DNA of 64,000 bases from Mycobacterium sp. (GTDB taxonomy: Bacteria; Actinomycetota; Actinomycetes; Mycobacteriales; Mycobacteriaceae), in NCBI GenBank assembly GCA_020438845.1, contig JAGQTV010000060.1, forward strand, positions 1 to 64,000, written 5' to 3'. This document shows, in pieces, positions 15,897 to 25,193 of this stretch. The first letter of the stretch is position 1. The number at the start of each line of letters is the position of its first letter. The notes under the pieces are model-generated. The model did not search any database and had not been told where the DNA came from. It saw only the letters and a program-made list of their open reading frames with translations. Both the position numbers and the translations under genes were made by a program.

Positions 15897-18380
15897 TCAG
15901 CCGGATGCCGGGACGGTCGGCAGCGTAGTTTCGCCAGTTGCCAGCAGTTGGGCGTCGTGAGCGGACATTGCGCGACCGTACAGCCACCCCTGGCCGAATT
16001 TCCACCCTTGAGCCGCCAACAAATCGGCTTCCTCCCTGGTCTCCACGCCCTCAGCGACGGTAATGAGGCCCATGTCTGCAGCCAATCGAGCTAGGCCCTG
16101 GGTGAGATTCCGGACCCGGTCACGGTTCGCCGAGAGCGTTGCTGTGAAACTGCGATCCAGCTTGAGGCCACCCATCGGAAGATCGCGGAGCGATGCCAGC
16201 GATGAATACCCCGTCCCGAAGTCGTCCATGTACCAGGTGAAGCCGGCCTTGACGAGCCGTTCCATCGCCGAACGTACGGAGGGAGGGACGGCCAAGGCGG
16301 TGCTCTCGGTCACCTCGAGGCGCACCCGAGAGGGCTCGACGTCGGCGTCGTGAACTGACTTCTCGACGAACTCCAAATATGACGGATCGACCAGACTGCG
16401 AACCGACACATTGACCGACATAAACAGTCGGCTATCGAGACGCCGGAGGACGCCGAGGGCTTGCCGTAGCACTAGTCGATCGATTTCCTTGATCAAACCC
16501 GTCGCCTCCGCAACCGCCATCTGACCTGGCGGCAAGATGACGCGGCCATCGGGTTGCTCGCACCGGACCAGCACTTCGAATCCTGCCAGTGCCTCGTCCG
16601 GAAGGGTGACGATCGGCTGGAAAAACGCTACGTACCTGCCTTCGCGGAGCGCGTCGTTCAATTCAGCCTCGTCTACCAGCCACCGGGTCTCGTCCAAGCC
16701 ACTGCGATCATCGGTCAGGGCGCACTGATTGCCGCCCCGAAGCTTGGCGGTTCGCATGGCTCGGTGGGCGTCATAGAGCAGTTTGTTGGTGTCTGCATCC
16801 TGCGCGAAGGCAACTCCGACGCTCAAGGAGGGGCTGACTTGAAGTTCCCCGACCGACAACGGTGTTCCGCAGAGCGTGCGCATCCGCTCGGCAATGACGA
16901 CGGCCTGTGAGAGCGTCTCCGTCTCCCGGAGGATGACCCCGAATTCACCTCCGGCGATCCGGAAGGCATCGCCCCGGGCGCCGAGGTGACGGTGCAAACG
17001 ATCGGCGACAGCGGCGATTACCTGGTCGCCACCGGAGAATGTAAGGGCTTCATTCAAACGGCCAAGGTGATCAATGTGAATTTCAAGAATTGAGCACCGC
17101 ACGCCCGGATCCTTCAGTTCCTCGGACAATCGGTCGACCATCGCCTCCCGAGTTCCCAGTCCGGTCAGCGGGTCTAGCAGGTTGAGGTCCGCCAACTTCT
17201 CCATCGCCCGCTGTTCGGCATCGACGTTCCGAAGCGACACGACTACACCACCGATGCCGCCATGCGCCGTTCTGATCGGCCGGGCCGAACCCTGCATCCA
17301 AATGGAATCTGCACCCCTTTGCAGGATGCGAATCAGAAAGTCCTTGGTGTCCCTCCCGGATGCCGCGGCGGCGATCGCAGCGTATGTGGCGCGTGCGAAA
17401 TCGCCGTGGACGAAATTCAGGAATGGCTGACCCGCGGTCTCCCGATTGGATAAGCCGAACACCGCCGCCGCCGAGGGCGACCCCCACTCAATGAGCCCTG
17501 CGGTGTCAAGGCGCACCACGACGTCGGACATGCTCTGCGCCAACAACTCGAAATCACGGATACTTTGATCTGACAGCTCCATTGCGCTGGCAATTCTCGT
17601 CTGATCGTCCGCTTGCACAAGCACCTGCTTGGAGCCGAACGTAGTCATGGCGAGATGTGCGACTCCAGGCTGTCCTCCGTCCTTCTTCACACCGATCCGC
17701 ACATGCTGGTGTGTGTTGGGATTCTGGCGGAGTCGATGCATCGCGGCCAGATAACCCCGTCGATGCTCATCGGTGACGAGATCCTGCAGGCAGAGTCCTA
17801 GCAAGTTGCGGGAACCCGTCGCGCCCAAAATTCGGGCCATCAGCTCGTTCGCGCGTTCGATCAGGCCTGTTTCCCGCGAGATGAGCGCAACTCCAATCAG
17901 AGCTGCTTCGAAACCCTTCTCGAAGTCCACGGGGTCGAGATTCGGGCCGGTGATGGTAACGGCGGTCTTGGGAACTCGCGTCACAGACAAAAACAAGCGA
18001 TCCTCGTCGGGGACGCATCTGGCCTGCAACCTGTGAACCGTCGCACCGTCCGTCTCGTACGGAGAATCACCGAGATCGAAATCGACCGGTCGTTGGCTCC
18101 GCAGCGTCTCACGGAGTTGGGAACTCAACACGCTCGTTTTCTCGGGAAATGGCCGCAGGTGACTTAGGCGCTCGCCTCGAATATCTTCGACCGAAATGCC
18201 GAGAGCATTGCATACGGCATAGTTGGCGATCTCCACTTGGAAGTCGACCAAGTCCGCGTCATCATAGGCGGCGCTGAGGACAAAGTAGTAGTCCGGGAAG
18301 GACTCGATAGCCGCCTCTAACGTATTGCGCAATTCAGCGACGTCGTCGCTGTCGTAGATGCCGGGGTGCGCGTCCGCCAT
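15897..18380 (-). CDS. PAS-GGDEF-EAL protein; GGDEF degenerate, EAL probably active
   Basis: About 827 residues: an N-terminal PAS-like region, PAS domains near 145-260 and 270-385, GGDEF (about 395-555) and EAL (about 575-815). The cyclase signature is changed to A-G-G-E-F, so synthesis is doubtful and it may serve as a GTP sensor. The phosphodiesterase residues look intact: Glu in FEVLVR (replacing EALLR), Asn in VNVSVRS, LEVTES, the DDFGTGYSS loop, Lys in LKLDRS, AEGVET and the late Gln. It probably hydrolyses c-di-GMP. ATG 18380 is a tentative start, possibly leaderless; the frame is open to a GTG at 18509. It is divergent from the signalling operon that starts at 18510 and precedes a CheB-CheR-PAS gene. 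Confidence 0.82.
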   Translation of the reverse strand: MADAHPGIYDSDDVAELRNTLEAAIESFPDYYFVLSAAYDDADLVDFQVEIANYAVCNALGISVEDIRGERLSHLRPFPEKTSVLSSQLRETLRSQRPVDFDLGDSPYETDGATVHRLQARCVPDEDRLFLSVTRVPKTAVTITGPNLDPVDFEKGFEAALIGVALISRETGLIERANELMARILGATGSRNLLGLCLQDLVTDEHRRGYLAAMHRLRQNPNTHQHVRIGVKKDGGQPGVAHLAMTTFGSKQVLVQADDQTRIASAMELSDQSIRDFELLAQSMSDVVVRLDTAGLIEWGSPSAAAVFGLSNRETAGQPFLNFVHGDFARATYAAIAAAASGRDTKDFLIRILQRGADSIWMQGSARPIRTAHGGIGGVVVSLRNVDAEQRAMEKLADLNLLDPLTGLGTREAMVDRLSEELKDPGVRCSILEIHIDHLGRLNEALTFSGGDQVIAAVADRLHRHLGARGDAFRIAGGEFGVILRETETLSQAVVIAERMRTLCGTPLSVGELQVSPSLSVGVAFAQDADTNKLLYDAHRAMRTAKLRGGNQCALTDDRSGLDETRWLVDEAELNDALREGRYVAFFQPIVTLPDEALAGFEVLVRCEQPDGRVILPPGQMAVAEATGLIKEIDRLVLRQALGVLRRLDSRLFMSVNVSVRSLVDPSYLEFVEKSVHDADVEPSRVRLEVTESTALAVPPSVRSAMERLVKAGFTWYMDDFGTGYSSLASLRDLPMGGLKLDRSFTATLSANRDRVRNLTQGLARLAADMGLITVAEGVETREEADLLAAQGWKFGQGWLYGRAMSAHDAQLLATGETTLPTVPASG

Positions 18381-18509
18381 TCTCCGATAATGCCAGCATC
18401 GAGGTGCAGCAACCTCGGATACTGTTTGAAATCGGCTCAAATCGAAACGTGCGATCCCGCCCGAGGACCTTGCGTTTGGTGTCCAGAAACTCCCCAGGAG
18501 ATGCATCAC

Positions 18510-19955
18510 GTGCGCACGGCATCGCGAGTTGCATCTGTCACGCGGTGGGCATTCTTTCCGAGGCTCGCTCGGGCAATGTGCGCCTTGGTCATGCTGTTGA
18601 TGTCACTGGTTCTCGTCGGCTGGGGAGCCGACATCCCGCCCCTGACCCGAATCCGCCCGACCTGGCCCGCCACCACCCCGTGGACGGCACTAGGTCTGGG
18701 CTCGCTGGCTTTCTCGATCGCGCTGCAAACGTGTGACCCGGTTCGCGCAGGGCGGTTTGCTCGCGGACTGGGAATCGGCGTGTCTGGCCTCGGCGCCATG
18801 TTCCTTCTGGAATATCTGACCTCTGCATCGTTCGGATTGGACAGCTGGTTGTGGCCCGAGCGGGTTTCGAGTATCAATGCTGTGTTCACGGGCCGTCCGT
18901 CGCCCCAGACCGCCACCCTGCTGGTTGTGATGGGTGCCGTGACCTGGTTACAGCGCGCCGATACACCCAGACGCAGGCACATCTGGATCGTCCTCACGAT
19001 GCTCACCTGCACCGTCGCGTCCGTTTCTGTGCTGGGCTATCTTTTCGGCTCGATCTCGCCGTTCTTCCATCAGGCGGGGACCGGAATGGGCCTGATCTCA
19101 GGCCTGTGTTTCTGGACCCTCGCCGTGGCGGCCATCGTCGCCCGCGCTGACCAGCCGCCGCTGGCATGGGTCATTCGCCAAAAAAACACGGGCGACGCTC
19201 TGGGGGTCGTTGGTCTCCTAATATTCCTACCGTTCGCATTTCGGGTGTCGCAGGCCGTGTTCACGAAACTCGGGGCGCCCGCCAGCGGAGCGGCGGCCGG
19301 AGCGTTCGCGGTGTCTATCGCCGTTGTGCTCGGCATGACGGCGCGCCTCGGGAGCAGCCCGGAGGATTCCTGGTCTGACCAGACGTGGTTAGGCAGCATC
19401 GGCGCAGTCAGACTGCGACTAGCCGTGCTGGCAGAGGTTGCGCTCCCGCCCGAACCGCCATCGAAGTCCGAATCCCGTGACGATGAGTTCCTGCTCCGTC
19501 GACTTCTCGCGGGTGAGGATCCCGACTCGCCGGGGGAAGGGGTCCCATCGTTTCCGGAAAAGGGCGAGCCGAGGGAAGTTGTCGATGTCGACCCGGCTCG
19601 ACTCCTCACACTGCCCGAGTTTGCATCGAGTTTTCGGGCCTGGACCGAGGAAAAGTCGAGCGCGGCTGTCTTGGACGTCAGCATCGACGGACTCCTGGGG
19701 GTCGAGCACGCACTGGGCCGGGACGCGTCGGACTACGTGGAACGCGTGCTCTTGCGGAGAATGGTCGACGCGTCCCACGCATCCGTCGTTGCCTGCAAAC
19801 TATCGGAAAACCGCGTCCTCCTAGCCCAGCCGACCAATGGACCATGGGCATTTCGGGTGCTCGAAGCGGTCGAGAAGCCAATACTGGTCGACACCGGTGA
19901 GGTGCGAGTAACGGGAGAATCCCCGGCCGCAACGGAGGTTGTTGATGAATCCTAA
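18510..19955 (+). CDS. Polytopic membrane sensor with degenerate GGDEF-like tail
   Basis: A 481-residue protein. About eight hydrophobic helices occupy residues ~10-290, resembling MASE-type sensor modules of cyclic-dinucleotide enzymes, followed by a charged linker. The tail from about 390 (AVLDVSIDGLLGVEHALGRDASDYVERVLLRRM) aligns by eye with the first half of a GGDEF domain, but the signature loop is missing, so it cannot be a cyclase. GTG 18510 with AGGAG nine bases upstream is chosen. It is the first gene of a tightly packed operon and overlaps the CheB-CheR-PAS gene by 11 bases, suggesting that it supplies the membrane input for that pathway. The ligand is unknown. Confidence 0.65.
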   Translation: MRTASRVASVTRWAFFPRLARAMCALVMLLMSLVLVGWGADIPPLTRIRPTWPATTPWTALGLGSLAFSIALQTCDPVRAGRFARGLGIGVSGLGAMFLLEYLTSASFGLDSWLWPERVSSINAVFTGRPSPQTATLLVVMGAVTWLQRADTPRRRHIWIVLTMLTCTVASVSVLGYLFGSISPFFHQAGTGMGLISGLCFWTLAVAAIVARADQPPLAWVIRQKNTGDALGVVGLLIFLPFAFRVSQAVFTKLGAPASGAAAGAFAVSIAVVLGMTARLGSSPEDSWSDQTWLGSIGAVRLRLAVLAEVALPPEPPSKSESRDDEFLLRRLLAGEDPDSPGEGVPSFPEKGEPREVVDVDPARLLTLPEFASSFRAWTEEKSSAAVLDVSIDGLLGVEHALGRDASDYVERVLLRRMVDASHASVVACKLSENRVLLAQPTNGPWAFRVLEAVEKPILVDTGEVRVTGESPAATEVVDES

Positions 19956-22900
19956 GCGCCTCCCGAGCCTGGAACGCAACGAAGATACCGGACCCTGGTT
20001 AGTCGGCATCGGAGCCTCCGCCGGCGGTTTGGATGCCTTGAGCTCACTTCTTCGAGGTTTGCCGGACAGGGCCACCTACGTCATTGCCCAGCACATGTCA
20101 GCGTCCCGTCCCAGCCTCCTCACCGAGGTGCTGTCCCGGGACTCCAGCCTTCCCGTAGTAGAGCTCAGCGATGGCCTTCCCCTGGCGCCGGCAACGATCT
20201 ACGTCGCACCGCCGAACTGCGACGTGGAAGTGCTCGGTGGTCGCTTCATTGCGCGCCAGGCAGCCAAGCGGGTGTCACCCCAGCCCAGCGTCGACCTGCT
20301 TTTGCAATCGATCGCGCAGGAGGCGGAGAAGCGTTCGGTGGGCATCGTCATGTCGGGGACGGGTAGCGATGGCTCGGTGGGGATCAGGGCGATTCACCGT
20401 TGTGGTGGGGTAACGATGGTCCAGGATCCCGTATCCGCGGCTTTTCCGCAGATGCCTCAGTCCGCCCTGGACACCGGTGTGGTCGATCATGTGCTTTTGC
20501 CCGAAGACATCGCCGATGTGCTCTCCGCCCTTATCGAGGGGGCGCATGCCGAGGCGGCCTCTGACCGGTGGCTGCCTAACTCTCCGATGAGGGCGCTAGC
20601 AGGTCAGACGCGCGAAGCGACGGGTTGGGACATCTCCGACTACAAAGATGGCACGCTCGGTCGGCAGATTCAGCGCAGAATGGACGCGCTCGACCTCGAG
20701 ACCATTCAGGACTACGTGGATTTCGTTCGAGAGAATCCCGGCGAGTTGGCAAATCTGCGAGACTCGATGTTGGTCGGGGTGACGAGTTTCTTCCGCGACG
20801 CCGCCGCCTTCGATGCGCTCGACGACTTCGTCAGTGCCGCGGTGGAACAGAAGAAGCCGGGTGAGACGGTTCGAGCGTGGGCTGCCGGGGTGACAACAGG
20901 TGAAGAGGCCTACACCCTCGCGATCATTCTTGCCGAGGCCGTGCGCAAGCGCGGTGGCGATGTCCAGGTAAAGATCTATGCCACCGACGTCAGCGACCGG
21001 GCACTCGAAACCGCCCGTGCCGGGGTCTACCCCAGCGAGGTAGTCGCCGGCCTCCCGCCCGAAATCCGCGAGCGATACTTCACCGAGGCCGGCATCACAG
21101 TTCAAATCGTCAAGCGGCTGAGAGACCTCATGGTCTTCGCCAAGCACGATGTTGCACGCGACCCTCCATTTCTCCGCATGGACGTGGTGAGCTGCCGCAA
21201 CGTCCTGATCTACCTCATCCCGAGGGCTCAAAAACGGGTTTTCGCGAACCTGACCATGGCCTTGAACCCAGGCGGCCTGCTCATGGTCGGACCAGCGGAA
21301 TCGGCGCCGCTCGGCGCCGGGAAGTTCGATGTCGTCGATGAAGCCGCGCGGATCTACCGATCGCAGGCACCTCGACGGACCGCACGTGCGACGCAAACCG
21401 TTCCGAAGCCCCCGGGGTATCTGGGAACCGCAGCAAAAGCGGCGCGCGACGATCTCCGGGACTCGATGCGCGACCTTCTCCTAGATGAATTCGGGCCGTC
21501 GGCCATCGTCGTCGACGAAATGGGAGCGATACTCCGGCAATTCGGCGACCTCACCGGCATTCTCCGCTTGCCCAAAGGTGATAGCGACTATGAAATCGGT
21601 TCGCTTATCGACCCGCAGCTCCGTACCGAGGTCACCTCGGTGATCACGCAGAGCTTGCGGGGAGCCGACGGCAGAGCCTCTCATCGGGCGGTTCTCGGTG
21701 AAGACGCCGACGCCCGGGTTGTGCGCATCCGAGGTCGGCGTTTCCAGGCGAATTCCGTCGGCCGGCCATTGGTGCTGCTGTCCTTCTCTGAGGACGCTGT
21801 GTCCTACCTGTCCGGGGCTCCCGATGAGGCGACTGCCGACGACGGCGCGAATGCCCAGCAACTGGATGCCGCCCGTAAGCATCTGCGTGCATTGACACAG
21901 GCGCTGGAGTCCTCCAACGAGTCACTGCAGGCGATGAATGAAGAGTTGCAGTCTTCGACCGAAGAGCTTCAGGCGTCCAACGAAGAGCTTCAGGCGTCCA
22001 ACGAGGAACTCCAGGCCAGTAACGAGGAATTGTCGACGGTGAACGATGCGTTGACGACGCGAACCGGCGATCTGTCCGAGTCCAACGCGGTGCTCGAGAA
22101 CATGCAGGACGCTCTCGAGTTCGGGCTCGTCCTGGTGGACCGGCACCAGCGGATCATGCGGTTCTCGCCATTGGCGGTCCGTGTCTTCGGGCTTCTACCC
22201 CAAGACATCGGAACACCCATAGGACGAGTACCCAGACATGTCCCCATCGACGACCTCGAGTCTCGCGTGGACGGGGTCATCCGAACCGGCAAGGGTGAAA
22301 TCTCTGAGGTCATGGTGGGTCGGAAGACCTACATGTTCCAGATCATGCCCTACGTGGTGGATGGATGGGTTCGGGGTGCCGTGATCGCATTGTCCGACCT
22401 CTCTGAATTGTCCGAGGCGCGAAGCCAATTGCGCCGGCAGTTGGAGGAATATCAGTCGCTGTCGGAGGCGGTGCCGGCGATGGTGTATCGCACCAGCACG
22501 GATATGGGGCGGTTCTTTTATGTGTCACCGTCGGTGGAGGGTCTTTTCGGGGCGACCGCTGCCGAGGTGGTGGCGGATGCCGATGTGATCCGGTCGCGGG
22601 TGCACCCGGATGATGCCGAGCGGGTTCGGCGGGTCCAGCAGGCGTGCGGTGCGGCGGGGGAGAGTTGTGAGCTGGACTATCGGATCGTCGGCAGGGACGA
22701 TTCGGTTCGGTTTGTGCGGGATATGAATCGTGTTGTGGCGGGGGAGCCTGGCAGGGACGGGTATCGGATCGGGACGGTCGTGGACGTCACCGATCTGCAC
22801 ACTGCACTGCACGATGCCGAACGGTTGCGCGCGCACTTCGAGGCGATTTTCACCGACACGGACATGCCGATGGCGACCCTGGATGAGCACGGTGCGTTCT

Positions 22901-23598
22901 TGGACGTCAATGTCCCGATGTTGACCCTGATCGGGGGTGAGCGGGGCCGCATTGTCGGCCGAGACATTCGTCGCTTTGTCCACGAGGGGGACCGTGATCT
23001 GGAGGCGGACCTGTTGGACCAGGCGGCTGCCAGCCCGGGTGTGGGGGCTCATCAGCTCATTCGTTTCGTGCGTTCGGACGGTTCAGTTCGGTATGGGCAG
23101 CAGCGTGTCGTTGTGCTGCCCTCCGGTGGCAGCGTTGCCGGAATGCAGTTGGTGGCGATCACCGATCTAACGGATCTTGAGTTCGCCACCCGTGCGGTGC
23201 GGCGGCATCAGCGCCAACTGGTGGGTTTGTTCGGCAACAGTCCGGCACCGATGGTGATCATCGACGTCGACGGTGTCTTTCGACAGTGCAACAGTGCGTT
23301 CTGTCAGCTGGTGGGTTACCGCGAGGAGGAACTCGTTGGCCGCCCCTGCACCGAGATCACCCATCCCGACGATGTCGCCGAGGATCGCGCGTTGATCGGG
23401 GAACTCGCACAGGGCAAACGGGTGAGCTTCACGCTCAACAAGAAGTTTGTGACGCGCTCGGGATCAACGGTTCGGGTGCGCAAGTTCTCCGCCCGGGTGC
23501 CATCGGCCGAGGACGACGCCGAGGAGGTCATCGCCCAGATCATGATCGACATCACGGCGGATACGACAACTGGCTCTCACCGGAATGGGCCCGTGTGA
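19945..23598 (+). CDS. CheB-CheR-PAS fusion protein (copy 2, four PAS domains)
   Basis: A 1217-residue relative of the 12.8-15.8 kb protein. CheB (about 15-205) has Ser25 in GIGASAGG, His in IAQHMSASRPS and Asp in GTGSDGSVG. CheR (about 220-490) has the SAM motif AAGVTTGEEA, slightly changed from the usual C-x-T-G-E-E. A NEELQ heptad coiled coil spans about 648-715, then PAS domains at roughly 720-830, 832-952, 957-1072 and 1083-1205. ATG 19945 follows GGAGG at 19934-19938 by six bases. The last three PAS domains are duplicated in the next gene. No receiver domain regulates the esterase, so control probably comes through the PAS and coiled-coil parts. The methylated partner is unknown. Confidence 0.88.
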   Translation: MNPKRLPSLERNEDTGPWLVGIGASAGGLDALSSLLRGLPDRATYVIAQHMSASRPSLLTEVLSRDSSLPVVELSDGLPLAPATIYVAPPNCDVEVLGGRFIARQAAKRVSPQPSVDLLLQSIAQEAEKRSVGIVMSGTGSDGSVGIRAIHRCGGVTMVQDPVSAAFPQMPQSALDTGVVDHVLLPEDIADVLSALIEGAHAEAASDRWLPNSPMRALAGQTREATGWDISDYKDGTLGRQIQRRMDALDLETIQDYVDFVRENPGELANLRDSMLVGVTSFFRDAAAFDALDDFVSAAVEQKKPGETVRAWAAGVTTGEEAYTLAIILAEAVRKRGGDVQVKIYATDVSDRALETARAGVYPSEVVAGLPPEIRERYFTEAGITVQIVKRLRDLMVFAKHDVARDPPFLRMDVVSCRNVLIYLIPRAQKRVFANLTMALNPGGLLMVGPAESAPLGAGKFDVVDEAARIYRSQAPRRTARATQTVPKPPGYLGTAAKAARDDLRDSMRDLLLDEFGPSAIVVDEMGAILRQFGDLTGILRLPKGDSDYEIGSLIDPQLRTEVTSVITQSLRGADGRASHRAVLGEDADARVVRIRGRRFQANSVGRPLVLLSFSEDAVSYLSGAPDEATADDGANAQQLDAARKHLRALTQALESSNESLQAMNEELQSSTEELQASNEELQASNEELQASNEELSTVNDALTTRTGDLSESNAVLENMQDALEFGLVLVDRHQRIMRFSPLAVRVFGLLPQDIGTPIGRVPRHVPIDDLESRVDGVIRTGKGEISEVMVGRKTYMFQIMPYVVDGWVRGAVIALSDLSELSEARSQLRRQLEEYQSLSEAVPAMVYRTSTDMGRFFYVSPSVEGLFGATAAEVVADADVIRSRVHPDDAERVRRVQQACGAAGESCELDYRIVGRDDSVRFVRDMNRVVAGEPGRDGYRIGTVVDVTDLHTALHDAERLRAHFEAIFTDTDMPMATLDEHGAFLDVNVPMLTLIGGERGRIVGRDIRRFVHEGDRDLEADLLDQAAASPGVGAHQLIRFVRSDGSVRYGQQRVVVLPSGGSVAGMQLVAITDLTDLEFATRAVRRHQRQLVGLFGNSPAPMVIIDVDGVFRQCNSAFCQLVGYREEELVGRPCTEITHPDDVAEDRALIGELAQGKRVSFTLNKKFVTRSGSTVRVRKFSARVPSAEDDAEEVIAQIMIDITADTTTGSHRNGPV
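22438..23575 (+). repeat. PAS-coding direct repeat, copy A
   Basis: About 1.14 kb encoding three consecutive PAS domains, starting at the LEEYQSLSEAVP segment. It is closely similar in DNA and protein to 24042-25181 in the following gene, with long identical blocks such as the one encoding RAVRRHQRQL. The similarity ends where the reading frames of the two genes finish. Confidence 0.8.
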
Positions 23599-23624
23599 AC
23601 GAGCTGCGAGGAAAGGGTGCAATT

Positions 23625-25193
23625 GTGAGTGGCGATATCGTGGTGGTCGATGACGAGCCGGGGACACTGAAGCTGCTCAAAAACCTCCTGGAGGCGGACG
23701 GGTACGACGTGCGCGCCTTCACGGGCGGCTCCTTGGCCTTGCGCTCGATCGATGCCAAGACTCCGGACTTAGTCATGCTCGACATCAGGATGCCGGGATT
23801 GAGCGGTTTCGAAGTCTGCGAACAGCTCAAGGCGAATCCGGCCAGCAAGGACGTTCCCGTGATGTTCCTCAGCGGAGTGACGGACATCGAAGACAAAGTG
23901 AAAGCTTTCGAGGCCGGGGGCGTCGACTACATCACGAAGCCCTTTGAAAGAGCAGAGGTGCTGGCTCGGGTCGGGACTCATGTTTCTCTGTTCCGCGCCT
24001 TGGAAGAGGTCAGCAGCCTTACGGAGGAGTTGCGTCGCCGTCAGTTGGAGGAGTACCAGTCGCTGTCCGAAGCGGTTCCCGTGATGGTGTACCGCACCTC
24101 TCCGGACATGTCGCGGTTCTTTTATGTGTCGCCGTCCGTGGAGGGGCTTTTCGGTGTGACCGCTGCGGAGGTGGTGGCTGACGCCGACCTGATCCGGTCG
24201 CGGGTCCACCCGGATGACGCTGACCGGGTTCGGCAGGGTCAGCAGGCGTGCGGTGCGGCGGGGGACATTTGTGAGTTGGACTATCGGATCGTCGGCAGGG
24301 ACGGTTCGCAGCGGTTCGTGCGGGATATGAATCGTGTTGTGGCGGGGGAGGCTGGGAAGGGCGGGTATCGGATCGGGACCGTCGTCGATGTCACCGATCT
24401 GCACGTGGCGTTGGAGGATGCCGAGCGGTTGCGGGCGCACTTCGAGGCAATTTTCACCAATAACGACATGCCGATGGCGACCCTGGATTCGAGCGGCGGG
24501 TTTCTGGATGTGAATGCGCCGATGCTGAGCCTGCTGGGGACTGAGCGGGGGCAGATCGTCGGCCGTGACATTGGTGGCTTCGTTCATGAGGGGGATCGTG
24601 AGCTGGAGGCCGCGCTGTTGGTTCAGGCGGCCACGAACCCTGGGGTGGGGGCCCATCAGCTGATTCGTTTCGTGCGTCCGGACGGTTCGGTGAGTTACGG
24701 GCAGCAGCGCCTGGTTGTGCTGCCGCCCGGTGACCTGGTTGCCGGGATGCAGTTGGTGGCGATCACCGATCTGACCGATCTTGAGTTCGCCACCCGGGCG
24801 GTGCGGCGTCATCAGCGTCAGCTTGCCGGTCTGTTCGGCAACAGTCCGGCGCCGATGGTGATGATCGGAACCGACGGGGTGTTCCGCCGGTGCAACAGTG
24901 CGTTCTGCCAGCTGGTGGAATACCGGGAGGAGGAACTGGTCGGCTGGCCGTGCAGCAAGATCACACATCCCGATGACGTCGACCAGGATCGTGCGCTGAT
25001 GGAGGAACTTCTGCAGGGCAAGTGCGCCAACTTCATGCGCACCAAGAGGTTGATCACCCGATCGGGTGCGACGGTGCGGGTGCGCAACTTCGCCACCCGG
25101 GTGCCGTCCGCCGACGAGGAGGGGCAAGAGGTCATTGCCCAGATCATGGTCGATGTCACCGGCGATTCAGGAACTGGCAGCGGCCGAGGATGA
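23625..25193 (+). CDS. Response regulator with three PAS domains (REC-PAS-PAS-PAS)
   Basis: A 522-residue protein: receiver domain at 1-125 (acidic pair in VVVDDEPG, phospho-acceptor Asp in LVMLDIRMPG, Lys in YITKPFE), then PAS domains at about 140-265, 267-385 and 392-515, with no catalytic output domain. GTG 23625 is chosen because the receiver begins there, as in the related gene at 27016, and GAGGAAAGGG lies eight bases upstream; a GTG at 23595 overlapping the preceding stop is possible. Its PAS tail is a near copy of that of the CheB-CheR-PAS protein encoded just upstream, so the two could dimerise or compete for the same partner or ligand. The hybrid kinase encoded next is the likely phosphate donor. 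Confidence 0.82.
   Translation: MSGDIVVVDDEPGTLKLLKNLLEADGYDVRAFTGGSLALRSIDAKTPDLVMLDIRMPGLSGFEVCEQLKANPASKDVPVMFLSGVTDIEDKVKAFEAGGVDYITKPFERAEVLARVGTHVSLFRALEEVSSLTEELRRRQLEEYQSLSEAVPVMVYRTSPDMSRFFYVSPSVEGLFGVTAAEVVADADLIRSRVHPDDADRVRQGQQACGAAGDICELDYRIVGRDGSQRFVRDMNRVVAGEAGKGGYRIGTVVDVTDLHVALEDAERLRAHFEAIFTNNDMPMATLDSSGGFLDVNAPMLSLLGTERGQIVGRDIGGFVHEGDRELEAALLVQAATNPGVGAHQLIRFVRPDGSVSYGQQRLVVLPPGDLVAGMQLVAITDLTDLEFATRAVRRHQRQLAGLFGNSPAPMVMIGTDGVFRRCNSAFCQLVEYREEELVGWPCSKITHPDDVDQDRALMEELLQGKCANFMRTKRLITRSGATVRVRNFATRVPSADEEGQEVIAQIMVDVTGDSGTGSGRG
24042..25181 (+). repeat. PAS-coding direct repeat, copy B
   Basis: Second copy of the ~1.14-kb block described at 22438-23575. It differs by scattered substitutions that are mostly synonymous or conservative, so both copies appear to be kept under selection, possibly with occasional gene conversion. 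Confidence 0.8.

Noticed and set aside
23286-23624. Upstream extension of the REC-PAS protein
   Set aside because: The open frame continues upstream, but it is out of frame with, and inside, the CheB-CheR-PAS gene; the receiver starts at GTG 23625 behind a good ribosome site.
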